DNA of 34,625 nucleotides from an uncultured bacterium (GTDB lineage Bacteria; Muiribacteriota; Ozemobacteria; Ozemobacterales; Ozemobacteraceae). Below the pieces are notes generated by a model. The model was given only the letters and a program-made list of their open reading frames with translations. It did no database searches and was not told the DNA's origin. Of this stretch, positions 24,885 to 32,943 are shown piece after piece (positions within the stretch are counted from its first letter, which is position 1; the number at the start of each line of letters is the position of its first letter). The translations under genes were made by a program, and so were the position numbers. Where the stretch lies: assembly GCA_900317935.1 (NCBI GenBank), contig ONIU01000024.1, positions 1 to 34,625 of the forward strand, read 5' to 3'.

Positions 24885-26444
24885 TTATTCTTTAAAGCCT
24901 TCTTTTGTAGGAGCAGCAGTAACCTGATTACGACCATGTTCTTTTGACCAGTATAAAGCTACGTCTGCAGCCTTTATCAGTGAATCCATATCATCTGCGC
25001 AATCTGGGAAAACAGAAACACCGAAACTAGCAGTCTTCTTAATAACAAAACCGCCAAATTCAATTACTTCATTTTCAATAGAACGTCTAATCCGTTCAGC
25101 TACAGCCACTGCTCCAACCATATCTGTTTCAGGCAAAACAAGAGCGAATTCTTCACCACCGTATCTTGCCGGCAAATCATGAGTCCTGACAGCTCTTCTC
25201 AAAATTGAAGCAACACGTTTTAATACTTCGTCTCCAGTTTGATGTCCATAATTATCGTTCAAAAGTTTGAAATGGTCTATATCTACCATAATCATGGCTA
25301 TCTTACGTTTAAAACGAGCAGCACGCTTAATTTCATCGGCAAGTCTCTGCTTGAAGTATCTGTGTAGATACAATTTAGTCATACCATCTGTAATAGCCTG
25401 TTCATACAATTGAGCATTCTTTACAGCAGCACCTAACTGAATAGCAAATACCTTAATCAATCGAATATCTCTGGCAGTAAAACGTTCCAGATTATCTGAA
25501 GCACAGAGATGAACCATTCCAAGAAATTCACCTTGGCTAAGTATTGGAACAACTACAAATGAATTTCCAAAAATAGCTCTATCTTTTTCAGACAACTCTA
25601 AGGTTTCATTTCTGCCTTCTTCATATTCTACCGGTTCTTTGGTTTCTTCAATCTTTAAAATAACATTAGAATCATCTGCAGTAAGAATATGAGTCAGCAT
25701 AGAAGCATCTCCTAAGTGACTCATAAGATTGAATGTTCCGTTTTCTTCATTTAAAAGCCATGTAGAACCGCGTTCTATTTCAGTAATTTCAGCAATTGCA
25801 TTCATTGCCATATCTAACAAAGCTTGAAGTTGAAGTTCTGAAGATATCATCTGAGAAGCCTGATAAAGAATACTAACTTCTTGTATTTTTTCATCAAGTC
25901 TTACATTTGCTTCTCTTAATTCTGATAGTAAAAGGAAATTATTAATCGCGACAGAAATATTGCGCGAAAGAGTCTTAAAAAAGCTAAGTTCTTTGTCAGA
26001 CAATGGGGTTTCTTTTAGTTTATTACCAATAACGATAAGCCCGATTAGTTTGCCTCTGACTTTTAAAACAGATAAGGATCCAAGATTATCATTTTTAAAA
26101 TATTCAAAAAGTTTTGGCAAATGTTGGAATTCACCTAATCTATAGGTTAATTCGTCTGAACCAGCATCTAATTCAGCTAATTCTTCAGATGTCAGATTAA
26201 TATCAAGAGTCTTAACAGAAAGTTTCCAGGCACAGCGCAAAGAAATCTTCTTATTCATTGTATCGAATAAGAAGATACCGCCTTTACGAACACCCAAAGT
26301 TCCAAGCAAAAGATGCAATAAAGACTTCAACTGAGCATCAAAGCTTGTAACACGGCATAATTCATCACCAATGTCACTTAACGCACCTAAAACATATTCA
26401 TATCTTAGGACTTGCTGCTGTGTATTATTATCTGACTCTGACAT
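24885..26444 (-). CDS. Diguanylate cyclase with two GAF domains
   Basis: 519 aa. Two GAF-type sensor domains (about 30-165 and 205-345) are joined by a coiled coil with IQEVSILYQASQMISSELQL and followed by a GGDEF domain (about 355-510). The active site reads GGEEF (429-433), a functional variant. The inhibitory I-site RTHD lies exactly five residues upstream (420-423), so cyclic-di-GMP product inhibition is expected. It makes cyclic-di-GMP from two GTP. No transmembrane helix is seen, so it should be cytosolic. It is the second gene of a unit with the STAS gene, starting six bases after its stop. It may join STAS/phosphatase signalling to cyclic-di-GMP. Confidence 0.92.
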   Translation of the reverse strand: MSESDNNTQQQVLRYEYVLGALSDIGDELCRVTSFDAQLKSLLHLLLGTLGVRKGGIFLFDTMNKKISLRCAWKLSVKTLDINLTSEELAELDAGSDELTYRLGEFQHLPKLFEYFKNDNLGSLSVLKVRGKLIGLIVIGNKLKETPLSDKELSFFKTLSRNISVAINNFLLLSELREANVRLDEKIQEVSILYQASQMISSELQLQALLDMAMNAIAEITEIERGSTWLLNEENGTFNLMSHLGDASMLTHILTADDSNVILKIEETKEPVEYEEGRNETLELSEKDRAIFGNSFVVVPILSQGEFLGMVHLCASDNLERFTARDIRLIKVFAIQLGAAVKNAQLYEQAITDGMTKLYLHRYFKQRLADEIKRAARFKRKIAMIMVDIDHFKLLNDNYGHQTGDEVLKRVASILRRAVRTHDLPARYGGEEFALVLPETDMVGAVAVAERIRRSIENEVIEFGGFVIKKTASFGVSVFPDCADDMDSLIKAADVALYWSKEHGRNQVTAAPTKEGFKE

Positions 26445-26450
26445 TTAGTC

Positions 26451-26801
26451 TTAACCTTTAAATTTTGCTACCGCTTCTTCTTCTTTATCAAAAGACTGTG
26501 CAAATTCTAACAATCCCATCATTTCAAATGTTTTTCTGTTAGTTGGAGTTAGGTTAGTAAAAGCTAAAGAACCTTCTGCTTCTTCAATAGCTTCAATAAC
26601 TCCGATTAAAATAGAGATACCAATTGAGTTAATTAATGGTGATTTTTCTAAGTTGATAACAATCTTGTTAATAGATTTTTCTAGATGTTCAGTACAAAGT
26701 TCGTCAACTTTTTCTGCACCCAGGTCATTGAGATAACCATTTGTTCTAATAACTAAGACTTCTCCATCAAGTTGATGGGTAAGGGTAAATTCATCTGCCA
26801 T
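26451..26801 (-). CDS. STAS-domain anti-sigma factor antagonist
   Basis: 116 aa starting MADEFTLTHQ. A longer frame begins at 26843, but GGAG lies ten bases before 26801 and the extra 14 residues are not STAS-like. The fold matches SpoIIAA/RsbV: beta strands VLVIRTNG, then KIVINLEKSPLINSIGISILI with S59 in the position of the regulated phosphoserine (usually D-S; here N-S). In this family, dephosphorylation of that Ser by a PP2C partner lets the protein capture the anti-sigma kinase. It leads the two-gene operon with the GGDEF gene. The convergent PP2C gene ending at 24847 is the likely partner. Confidence 0.85.
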   Translation of the reverse strand: MADEFTLTHQLDGEVLVIRTNGYLNDLGAEKVDELCTEHLEKSINKIVINLEKSPLINSIGISILIGVIEAIEEAEGSLAFTNLTPTNRKTFEMMGLLEFAQSFDKEEEAVAKFKG

Positions 26802-26910
26802 TTGTAAAATTCTCCAATAGAATATTATCATATTTAATAACACAAAAAAAAATTATAAACAATATTTTCATTGCATTTTGTACGATTCTTTATATATTTT
26901 CTTTTTCATA

Positions 26911-27666
26911 ATGTGGAAATACTCGAATCAAATAAAAATAAGATGGCTCTCTTTTCTAGTTGGATTAATGCTTATAGCATTAATTATATTTCTTTTTAGA
27001 AACGAAATAATTTATAGCCAAACAGGATTTAAAGTTTTTTTAGGTCGCTTTCAACTGTTATTTGAAAATTTACCAATCTGGGGCTACCCTCTAATAATTT
27101 TATCAAGTATTGGAATTCTATATATAGGTTTACCTTCAGTTTGCGTTGTTTTACCTTTGATGCTACTTAAGAATTGTACTTTTGCATATATTGTTGCTAT
27201 AATATGTCAGTTTACTGCATGCTTATTAGCGATGTGGCAATCTTATAAATCCAAACCAGTAGTAATCCCGGAAATACTAACGAAAAAACTTGAAGCCAAT
27301 AAAGATTCTTTTCAGAGTTTTGCATTCTGGTCTCGATTGTATTACAACATTCCGCTTAGAACAATAGACCAACTTACGCCTTTAATTCATAATAACGAAC
27401 AATGCTTTTACAACTCACTTATTCCTGCGGCTTCTGCAATAATGATTAGAATATGTATTCCAACTCTGCTACTTAAACACATTGTAGATCAGTTTACAGT
27501 ATTAGAACCTAATCCAGAATTAGAACACACAAAACTTATTATTTGGGCAATAGTTTTAATTATTTACACAGTCATTCCAAAAGTTCCAGAACTTATGCCA
27601 TGCCCCAAAAAAGTAAAAAAAGTTATCTTTGAGATAGAAAATCCAACTATAAACGACAAGCCTTAA
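26911..27666 (+). CDS. Membrane protein, possibly DedA/VTT-like
   Basis: About 251 aa from ATG at 26911; an in-frame TTG at 26878 would add 11 hydrophobic residues. Neither start has a good ribosome-binding site, so the start is unsure. Hydrophobic helices lie at about 12-32, 60-80, 84-115, 165-190 and 210-230. The motif GILYIGLPSVCVVLPLM followed by a helix, and a later FWSRLYYNIPLRT, loosely recall the re-entrant loops of TVP38/DedA-type (VTT) proteins, thought to move lipids; the match is weak. It is divergent from the STAS-GGDEF operon. Confidence 0.65.
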   Translation: MWKYSNQIKIRWLSFLVGLMLIALIIFLFRNEIIYSQTGFKVFLGRFQLLFENLPIWGYPLIILSSIGILYIGLPSVCVVLPLMLLKNCTFAYIVAIICQFTACLLAMWQSYKSKPVVIPEILTKKLEANKDSFQSFAFWSRLYYNIPLRTIDQLTPLIHNNEQCFYNSLIPAASAIMIRICIPTLLLKHIVDQFTVLEPNPELEHTKLIIWAIVLIIYTVIPKVPELMPCPKKVKKVIFEIENPTINDKP

Positions 27667-27684
27667 TACTTATTACTAAACAGG

Positions 27685-27910
27685 CCTATCGCTCACCACT
27701 CATCACTTATCACCAATCACCAATTTCTCATTTCAATAAGACCCCTTTCGTCGCTTTCAGCGCCACTTCCCCCAGATAAACTGGGGGCAGATCTTCGCTC
27801 ACCACTCATCACCAACCACTTACCACTCTTATTTCTTGTAACTTGTAACTTATAACTTGTAACTTGTAACTTGTAACTTGTAACTTGCAACTTGTAACTT
27901 ATATCTAAAA
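27685..27910. repeat. Heptad-repeat array interrupted by a palindromic element
   Basis: Units of the CTCACCA, CTCATCA, CTTATCA, CCAATCA type (about 27690-27730) are broken by a different element at 27738-27796. They then resume as CTCACCA, CTCATCA, CCAACCA, CTTACCA and pass into about eight near-perfect AACTTGT/AACTTAT units (27837-27902). The gap 27667-27994 holds no convincing gene. Confidence 0.9.
27738..27796. repeat. Short GC-rich palindromic extragenic element
   Basis: It contains GTCGCTTTCAGCGCCACTTC and a CCCCCAG (five-base loop) CTGGGGG hairpin, much more GC-rich than its surroundings. This style of small palindromic repeat is scattered in many bacterial genomes; only one copy is seen here. 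Confidence 0.55.
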
Positions 27911-27994
27911 AAAATAATTGACTATCCTCTTCAATTTGTTTAATCCTAATAAGTAGTATTTTTACTTTTACCAAAAACGGAGGGAATGATTTTA

Positions 27995-28843
27995 ATGAAT
28001 TCTGCTGAAAAAAAAGAACTTCAGTTGACAGCTATTAAAATCCGTGAAGGTATCCTTACCAGTGTACACGGTGCAAAAGCAGGTCATCCAGGCGGAAGCT
28101 TGTCTGCTGCTGATATGTTTACATATTTGTATTTCAAAGAAATGCGAATAGACCCCAAGAACCCCAAAGACCCAAACAGAGACCGTTTTGTTCTTTCTAA
28201 AGGTCATACTGCACCTGGAGTTTATTCTGCATTAGCTTATAGAGGTTATTTCCCTGTTGAAGATTTGCCAACACTTCGCCATAGTGACTCTTATTTGCAG
28301 GGTCACCCCAACATGAACACTGTTCCTGGCATTGATATGTCTACCGGCTCTCTTGGTCAGGGCTTATCAACCGCTGCTGGTATGGCAAAAGGTGCCAAAT
28401 TCCTCAATAAAGATATTAACGTATATTCTGTTTTAGGTGACGGAGAACTAGCCGAAGGTCAAATTTGGGAAGCAACAATGTTTGCAGCCCACTATAAACT
28501 TGATAATCTCTGCATAATCGTTGATATAAACGGTTTGCAAATTGATGGCCGCACCAAAGACGTTATGAACACAGAACCAGTCGATGCTAAATTTGAAGCT
28601 TTCGGCTGTGATGTTATTAAAATAGATGGTCACGATTTCGACCAGATTGAAGCTGCCATGGAAAAGTTCCATAAAAATCATGGAACTGGTAAACCAACTG
28701 CTATTATCATGAAAACCACCAAAGGCAAAGGTGTTTCTTATATGGAAGATAAAGCTGGCTGGCACGGCAAAGCACCAAATGATGAAGAATATGCTTTAGG
28801 CATGGCTGAATTAGCCGAAGCCAGAAAGAAATTGGAGGCTTAA
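27995..28843 (+). CDS. Transketolase, N-terminal (thiamine-binding) subunit
   Basis: 282 aa. The start at 27995 is chosen over 27986 because GGAGGG (27979-27984) is ten bases away from it. The protein covers the first half of transketolase: REGILTSVHGAKAGHPGGSLS, the GHP loop, and the thiamine-diphosphate motif GDGELAEGQIWE ending in DIN (about 151-180). With the C-terminal subunit encoded three bases downstream it forms a complete enzyme, shuttling two-carbon units between sugar phosphates in the pentose phosphate pathway. Split transketolases are normal in many bacteria and archaea. Confidence 0.94.
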   Translation: MNSAEKKELQLTAIKIREGILTSVHGAKAGHPGGSLSAADMFTYLYFKEMRIDPKNPKDPNRDRFVLSKGHTAPGVYSALAYRGYFPVEDLPTLRHSDSYLQGHPNMNTVPGIDMSTGSLGQGLSTAAGMAKGAKFLNKDINVYSVLGDGELAEGQIWEATMFAAHYKLDNLCIIVDINGLQIDGRTKDVMNTEPVDAKFEAFGCDVIKIDGHDFDQIEAAMEKFHKNHGTGKPTAIIMKTTKGKGVSYMEDKAGWHGKAPNDEEYALGMAELAEARKKLEA

Positions 28844-28846
28844 ATT

Positions 28847-29788
28847 ATGGCAGACATCAAGAAAATCGCTACAAGAGAAAGCTACGGTAATGCTCTTAAA
28901 GAATTGGGTGCAAAAGCAAAAGATCTAGTTGTATTAGACGCAGATTTAGCTGGTGCTACCAAAACCAATATTTTCCAGAAAGCCTACCCAGAACGACATT
29001 TTGACTGCGGTATTGCAGAAGCCAACATGATTGACGTTGCCGCTGGTCTTTCAACAATGGGTCTAGTTCCATTTGCTGCAACATTTGCTATGTTTGCAGC
29101 TGGCAGAGCTTACGAACAGGTTCGTAACACTATTGGCTATCCACATCTTAACGTTAAAATTGGTGCTACTCACGGTGGCATTTCAGTCGGTGAAGATGGC
29201 GCTTCTCATCAGTGCTGCGAAGACTTTGCCCTTATGAGAACTGTTCCAGGTATGGTTGTTATGTGCCCAGCCGATGACGTAGAAGCCCGCAAAATGGTAG
29301 AAGCAGCTTACGAATATGTTGGCCCGGTTTATATGCGTTTTGGTCGTTCTGCTACTCCTGTTTTCCATGATGAAAACTACACTTTCAAAATTGGGAAAGG
29401 CGAAATGATTCAGGATGGAAAAGACGTCGCCATAATTGCTACTGGTATTATGGTTCCAGAAGCTATCGAAGCAGGCAAAAAACTAGCTGAAGAAGGCATT
29501 TCTGCTATGGTAATCAACATGGCTACCATTAAGCCTATTGATGAAGAAATGGTTCTAAATGCAGCAAAGAAATGCGGCAAGATAGTTACCGTTGAAGAAC
29601 ATTCTATTATTGGTGGTCTGGGCGAAGCTGTTTGTGCTGTTCTTTCAGAAAAGCACCCCACCCCAGTTAAACGAATCGGCGTAAACGATGAATTTGGTCA
29701 TTCTGGCCCAGCCGGTGAATTACTTAAAGCTTTTGGCCTTTGTGCAGATAATATTGTCGCCCAAACCAAGAAGCTACTAGGAAAATAA
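28847..29788 (+). CDS. Transketolase, C-terminal subunit
   Basis: 313 aa, the pyrimidine-binding and C-terminal halves of transketolase: DADLAGATKTNIFQKAYPERHFDCGIAEANMIDVAAG with the catalytic Glu in GIAEANM (about 64-70), GATHGGISVGEDGASHQCCED with conserved His residues, and VYMRFGR before the C-terminal domain (about 190-313). GGAGG at 28833-28837, inside the end of the first subunit gene, sets the start. It forms an operon with the N-terminal subunit and ends at a terminator. Confidence 0.94.
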   Translation: MADIKKIATRESYGNALKELGAKAKDLVVLDADLAGATKTNIFQKAYPERHFDCGIAEANMIDVAAGLSTMGLVPFAATFAMFAAGRAYEQVRNTIGYPHLNVKIGATHGGISVGEDGASHQCCEDFALMRTVPGMVVMCPADDVEARKMVEAAYEYVGPVYMRFGRSATPVFHDENYTFKIGKGEMIQDGKDVAIIATGIMVPEAIEAGKKLAEEGISAMVINMATIKPIDEEMVLNAAKKCGKIVTVEEHSIIGGLGEAVCAVLSEKHPTPVKRIGVNDEFGHSGPAGELLKAFGLCADNIVAQTKKLLGK

Positions 29789-29799
29789 TCTAATAATAC

Positions 29800-29831
29800 A
29801 AAAACGAGGCTATAAAAAAGCCTCGTTTTTT
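29800..29831 (+). terminator. Rho-independent terminator of the transketolase operon
   Basis: AAAAACGAGGC (29800-29810), nine-base loop, GCCTCGTTTTTT (29820-29831). Confidence 0.93.
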
Positions 29832-29849
29832 GTTTATTACGAATTACAA

Positions 29850-30317
29850 ATGAAACAGAAAAAAGAAAAATCTTACACAAGTATTATTTTTACTGCAATA
29901 ATAATCTTTATTATTAGTTTTATTCCAGATATTCTTGAGCCTAGAAGACATGTTCGAATTACATATAAAGCCTGTTACTCTAATATAAGAGTCTTACAAG
30001 GTGCTGTAGAATTGTATAATATGGATAATAAAGAAAAGATGACTGATTTAGATACAAATACATTATTTGATAATAAATACATAAAATCTATCCAAAAAGG
30101 CCCAGAACCAGAATGTAAGTATTTTGTAACAGGAGATTTAACTGAAGATGGTGAAATATGCTGTGAATTACACGGAGGATTAATTGCAGAAGGAAATCCT
30201 GATGTTGTCAGAAAAAAAGAAAAGCAATTAAGAATAAAAAAAATAAAAGAAGGTTTAACATTTTTTTCCATTCATGCTATTCCTTCTTTAATATACCTAT
30301 TTTTCGCATTGTTATAA
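29850..30317 (+). CDS. Membrane protein with pilin-type globular domain, copy 1
   Basis: 155 aa. The N-terminal helix (about 10-28, after MKQKKEKSYTS) has neither a prepilin Gly cleavage site nor Glu at +5. The middle domain reads ACYSNIRVLQGAVELYNMDN, then MTDLD, KYIKSIQ, C-K-Y, GDLTEDGEICCELHGG. This is the pattern of the globular heads of many type IV pilin-like proteins (CxxNxRxLxGAxExYxxD and CxxHG), with four Cys. A second hydrophobic helix ends the protein (about 138-155, IHAIPSLIYLFFALL). It is paralogous to the next gene, 12 bases downstream. No clear ribosome-binding site precedes the ATG. Role unknown. Confidence 0.75.
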   Translation: MKQKKEKSYTSIIFTAIIIFIISFIPDILEPRRHVRITYKACYSNIRVLQGAVELYNMDNKEKMTDLDTNTLFDNKYIKSIQKGPEPECKYFVTGDLTEDGEICCELHGGLIAEGNPDVVRKKEKQLRIKKIKEGLTFFSIHAIPSLIYLFFALL

Positions 30318-30329
30318 AGGATGTAAAAA

Positions 30330-30854
30330 ATGGAAAAGAAGAAAAAAACTTTCACAAGCATTATTACTACAACAATAATAATACTAATAGTAACAATCAT
30401 TATAACATCTTTAGATCATTTGTTTGATTATAGGAAACATAAACCGGCAGGAAATTGGTATTGGTATGGATACGCTCGCTGGCCAGATTTTGATGGAGGA
30501 TATAAACTGTGTGCCTTTAATATTAGGATGTTACAAGGTGCTGTAGAAATGTACAATATGGATAATACCTCTATGATGACAAAATTGGATTTAGAAAGAT
30601 TACTTGAAGGAAAATACATAAAAAGCATTCCTACTTCTCGATATTATAATTGCAAGTACATTTCAAAAGGTGATTTATTAACAGAAGACGGTGAAATATG
30701 CTGTAAATTACACGGAAATTTGTCTGAGATTGACCAAAAATATAAAAAAGAAAAAAATGAATTCGACAAAAAAAATACTATTTATAATGTCAGCATACGC
30801 CTAATTCCTGCTATACTATATTTTTTGTATGCACTTATTAGCTTAGCTATATAA
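30330..30854 (+). CDS. Membrane protein with pilin-type globular domain, copy 2
   Basis: 174 aa, with AAGGATG before the ATG. It has the same plan as the preceding gene: an N-terminal helix (about 10-28), then an extra Trp/Tyr-rich insert (GNWYWYGYARWPDF), then the domain CAFNIRMLQGAVEMYNMDN, MTKLD, KYIKSIP, CKY, LTEDGEICCKLHGN, and a C-terminal helix (IRLIPAILYFLYALISLAI). The two proteins share most motif residues, so this is a recent or conserved tandem duplication. Both helices and the absent prepilin cleavage site make a normal pilus subunit unlikely. They may be anchored sensors or assembly partners using a pilin-like head. Confidence 0.75.
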   Translation: MEKKKKTFTSIITTTIIILIVTIIITSLDHLFDYRKHKPAGNWYWYGYARWPDFDGGYKLCAFNIRMLQGAVEMYNMDNTSMMTKLDLERLLEGKYIKSIPTSRYYNCKYISKGDLLTEDGEICCKLHGNLSEIDQKYKKEKNEFDKKNTIYNVSIRLIPAILYFLYALISLAI

Positions 30855-30862
30855 AACAAATA

Positions 30863-30893
30863 AAAACAGAGTAAAAAATTTTTACTCTGTTTT
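30863..30893 (+). terminator. Rho-independent terminator of the pilin-like pair
   Basis: AAAACAGAGTAAA pairs exactly with TTTACTCTGTTTT, followed by CGTTTTTTT (to 30901). Confidence 0.9.
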
Positions 30894-30942
30894 CGTTTTT
30901 TTAGCTTGTGTACAATTTACCATTGTTTGCTTTTGTTTATCT

Positions 30943-30971
30943 TTGTTTGTTTAAGCAAAAAATTTTGTACT
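30943..30971 (+). promoter_or_regulatory. Candidate promoter of the leader RNA and lipoprotein gene
   Basis: TTGTTT (30943-30948), 17-base spacer, TGTACT (30966-30971). This would start transcription at about 30978, directly before the first hairpin of the leader. Confidence 0.45.
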
Positions 30972-30977
30972 AAAAAA

Positions 30978-31062
30978 AACATCAAACCTTGCCGAAACTT
31001 TTGATGGATTTGTTTGCCTCCTTAATTTTCGGGCCGGAGAAAAGTTCTCCGGTTTTTTTTTT
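30978..31062 (+). ncRNA. Compact leader RNA: hairpin, possible pseudoknot and terminator
   Basis: Stem 1 is CATCAAA (30980-30986) with TTTGATG (31000-31006). Its loop holds CCGAAA (30992-30997), complementary to TTTCGG (31027-31032), which could form an H-type pseudoknot. Directly after comes a terminator: CCGGAGAA, loop AAG, TTCTCCGG (31034-31052), then ten Ts. The layout of aptamer-like fold plus terminator just before a lipoprotein gene fits a transcriptional riboswitch or a small RNA. It matches no class I know by heart. Confidence 0.5.
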
Positions 31063-31102
31063 GTCAACTTTCATGATAGAATAAAAAAAGACGGAGGATT
31101 AA

Positions 31103-32590
31103 ATGACTAAGCTAAAACTATTTATCTCTATTCTTCTTATAACATCTATTTGCTTTTTAACTGCCTGCGGTGGTGGCGGAGGAAGCAGTAGCAACAGCAA
31201 AAAAAATACTGTAGATACAAATAATAGAGCTATTCAGGCAACATGCATTGCTGGCATTGTTACCACTTTAAGAAGCAACATCAATAATGTTTTCCCTTCA
31301 AGTTCTATGAGACTTAGTTCAGAACCAGTTATAAGAGCATCTCTTTCAGATGTAGCTACAGGCGAAGAACTGATGAAACTTAGTGGTATCACAGGCATAA
31401 AAAATGATGGCGGTTTCATAGATGAATTCAATGATTCAATAGAAAAGTTTATAAGCAGAAATAAAGATAATGTTTCTTATAAATCAGATTATATGGCAAT
31501 AGCTGCAAATGGCAGCAGACATATAGGTTTAGCAATTACAAAACTTGGTTCTTTTAATATAAAGACTTATTTTGCAACAGAAGAAAATAGTTCTGAAATA
31601 GTTGGAGTTAGCTATATAAAGAATACAGAATATACTACTTTTGCTTTTAAAACCTTTAAAGACTTTAATAGCCTTGAAGGAAGAGTTTTTAAAAAAGACC
31701 AGAACACTTTAACTTTTAACGAAAACAATATAAAGGATATTTCTTTGGCTGAAGTTTATGGTGACAATACAAATTTCACTTATAACGATTTAATCGAAGA
31801 AACATCTGATATATTCAGCTATAATGGCGAATTAGTGTCTAATGGTGATAGCAAATATCCTGACAGCATTTCATACCTGGTAAAATATCCTGAAACCGTT
31901 GGAATAAGATTTGCTATAAAACCATTACTTGATAATGCAGATAAAATACTAAAATTTGCTCCAACTCCTTCAACTAGAGCAAGTATTGATATTACTGATG
32001 AATTAAAGAAGTATAATACTTTAAAGAAGACTAGAGTATTAATCCCTGCTGCTTCAATTGATCAGTTTAAAGCTCATTTTAACGACTACGAAATGTTAAT
32101 GGAAAAGCAGATAGCTACAGATACTCTTATTTCTAATAGTCAGATTAATATGATTGTTTCACAGGACATAGATTCTGGTCTTAATGTAGGTTTACTAAAT
32201 GAAATTGCTGAACTTAGTATTAATAAACAAAAGGGTTATATTGGCACGATAGTCTGGTTTATTGCAGATCCTAACGGTAAGGCCATTGTCTGCTTTGCTT
32301 ATTGTGATACTAATAATTCAAAAAGTTCAACTACTTTTACATTTAGAATCAATACAGAAACAAAAAGGGTTGAAGGGATAAGTTTCTGGAATGAAAATAT
32401 TCAACCTAATGGTTTATTTGAAAACTTTGGGCTTGAAGAAGGCAATTATATGATTAATTGTAGAAATGCTACATTTATCGGCAATACCCCAGAACAATTC
32501 ACTTATACTCATTACAACAATATCAATAGAGCTCAAATTGATGGCTCTGTTACTATAAAATATGATGGAACTCTGATTTCAACAAAATAA
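31103..32590 (+). CDS. Hypothetical lipoprotein with Gly/Ser linker
   Basis: 495 aa. The lipoprotein signal is clear: MTKLKLFISILLITSICF then LTAC with Cys22 as the lipidated residue, followed by a Gly5-Ser3 linker that lets the body reach away from the membrane. GGAGG lies about six bases before the ATG. The body is mixed alpha/beta with no domain I recognise. Two segments of about 190 residues, beginning near residue 80 and near 300, might be distant repeats of one fold (both have LxxxxxFxxxFxxxE-like helices followed by strands), but this is unproven. Probably an outer-membrane lipoprotein; function unknown. Confidence 0.8.
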   Translation: MTKLKLFISILLITSICFLTACGGGGGSSSNSKKNTVDTNNRAIQATCIAGIVTTLRSNINNVFPSSSMRLSSEPVIRASLSDVATGEELMKLSGITGIKNDGGFIDEFNDSIEKFISRNKDNVSYKSDYMAIAANGSRHIGLAITKLGSFNIKTYFATEENSSEIVGVSYIKNTEYTTFAFKTFKDFNSLEGRVFKKDQNTLTFNENNIKDISLAEVYGDNTNFTYNDLIEETSDIFSYNGELVSNGDSKYPDSISYLVKYPETVGIRFAIKPLLDNADKILKFAPTPSTRASIDITDELKKYNTLKKTRVLIPAASIDQFKAHFNDYEMLMEKQIATDTLISNSQINMIVSQDIDSGLNVGLLNEIAELSINKQKGYIGTIVWFIADPNGKAIVCFAYCDTNNSKSSTTFTFRINTETKRVEGISFWNENIQPNGLFENFGLEEGNYMINCRNATFIGNTPEQFTYTHYNNINRAQIDGSVTIKYDGTLISTK

Positions 32591-32625
32591 GAAGCATTTC
32601 ACTTCCAATAATTATAACTAAAATC

Positions 32626-32801
32626 GCGGACAGTTGCTTGCTCGACCTTATTCTCCTCCGCGAACCTCAAGTTCTACGTCATTGCGAGCCTCTGAAAGAG
32701 GCGTGGCAATCCAGAACGATTTCTATATAAGTATAAGTCGTTTATTAGCTTGAAGGAACGAGCCTTGTGCGGAGAATAGAGATCTCGCGTCTGCTGTCCG
32801 C
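32626..32801. repeat. 176-bp imperfect palindromic element, MITE-like
   Basis: The ends are GCGGACAG (32626-32633) and CTGTCCGC (32794-32801). Further TATTCTCC (left) and GGAGAATA (right) words also pair. Inside lies CGTCATTGCGAG (32677-32688) with a CCTCT-GAA-AGAGG hairpin and GTGGCAATCCAG, a form seen as scattered extragenic repeats in many bacteria. It has no coding capacity. The remaining part of the 32591-32943 gap holds heptad-like CATCATC, TCTAATC, TCTTAGC units at about 32848-32870. Confidence 0.7.
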
Positions 32802-32943
32802 TCTTAATTTTATTGCTCTGTGAACCTATCACAATCCCCCTTTCCATCATCTCTAATCTCTTAGCCCTTGACTGAAAAATAAATAGCATTTAAAATGCCT
32901 TAACAACAAAAACAATATTAGCAATACAATGAGGGTTTTAACT

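Noticed and set aside
27717..27974. 85-aa minus-strand open frame with repeats of a seven-residue VTSYKLQ phrase
   Set aside because: It is the translation of the AACTTGT heptad array: three 7-base units give 21 bases, so any frame shows a 7-residue repeat. No ribosome-binding site and no gene-like composition.
29850..30854. Ordinary type IV pilin subunits
   Set aside because: There is no prepilin peptidase site or Glu+5, and each has a second C-terminal membrane helix.
30978..31062. Cyclic-di-GMP (GEMM) or fluoride riboswitch
   Set aside because: Some short words look similar (CAAACC, GCCTCC), but the conserved cores of these classes are absent.
32674..32889. 71-aa minus-strand frame in the gap before hsdM
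   Set aside because: It overlaps the palindromic element and heptad-like DNA and resembles no protein.
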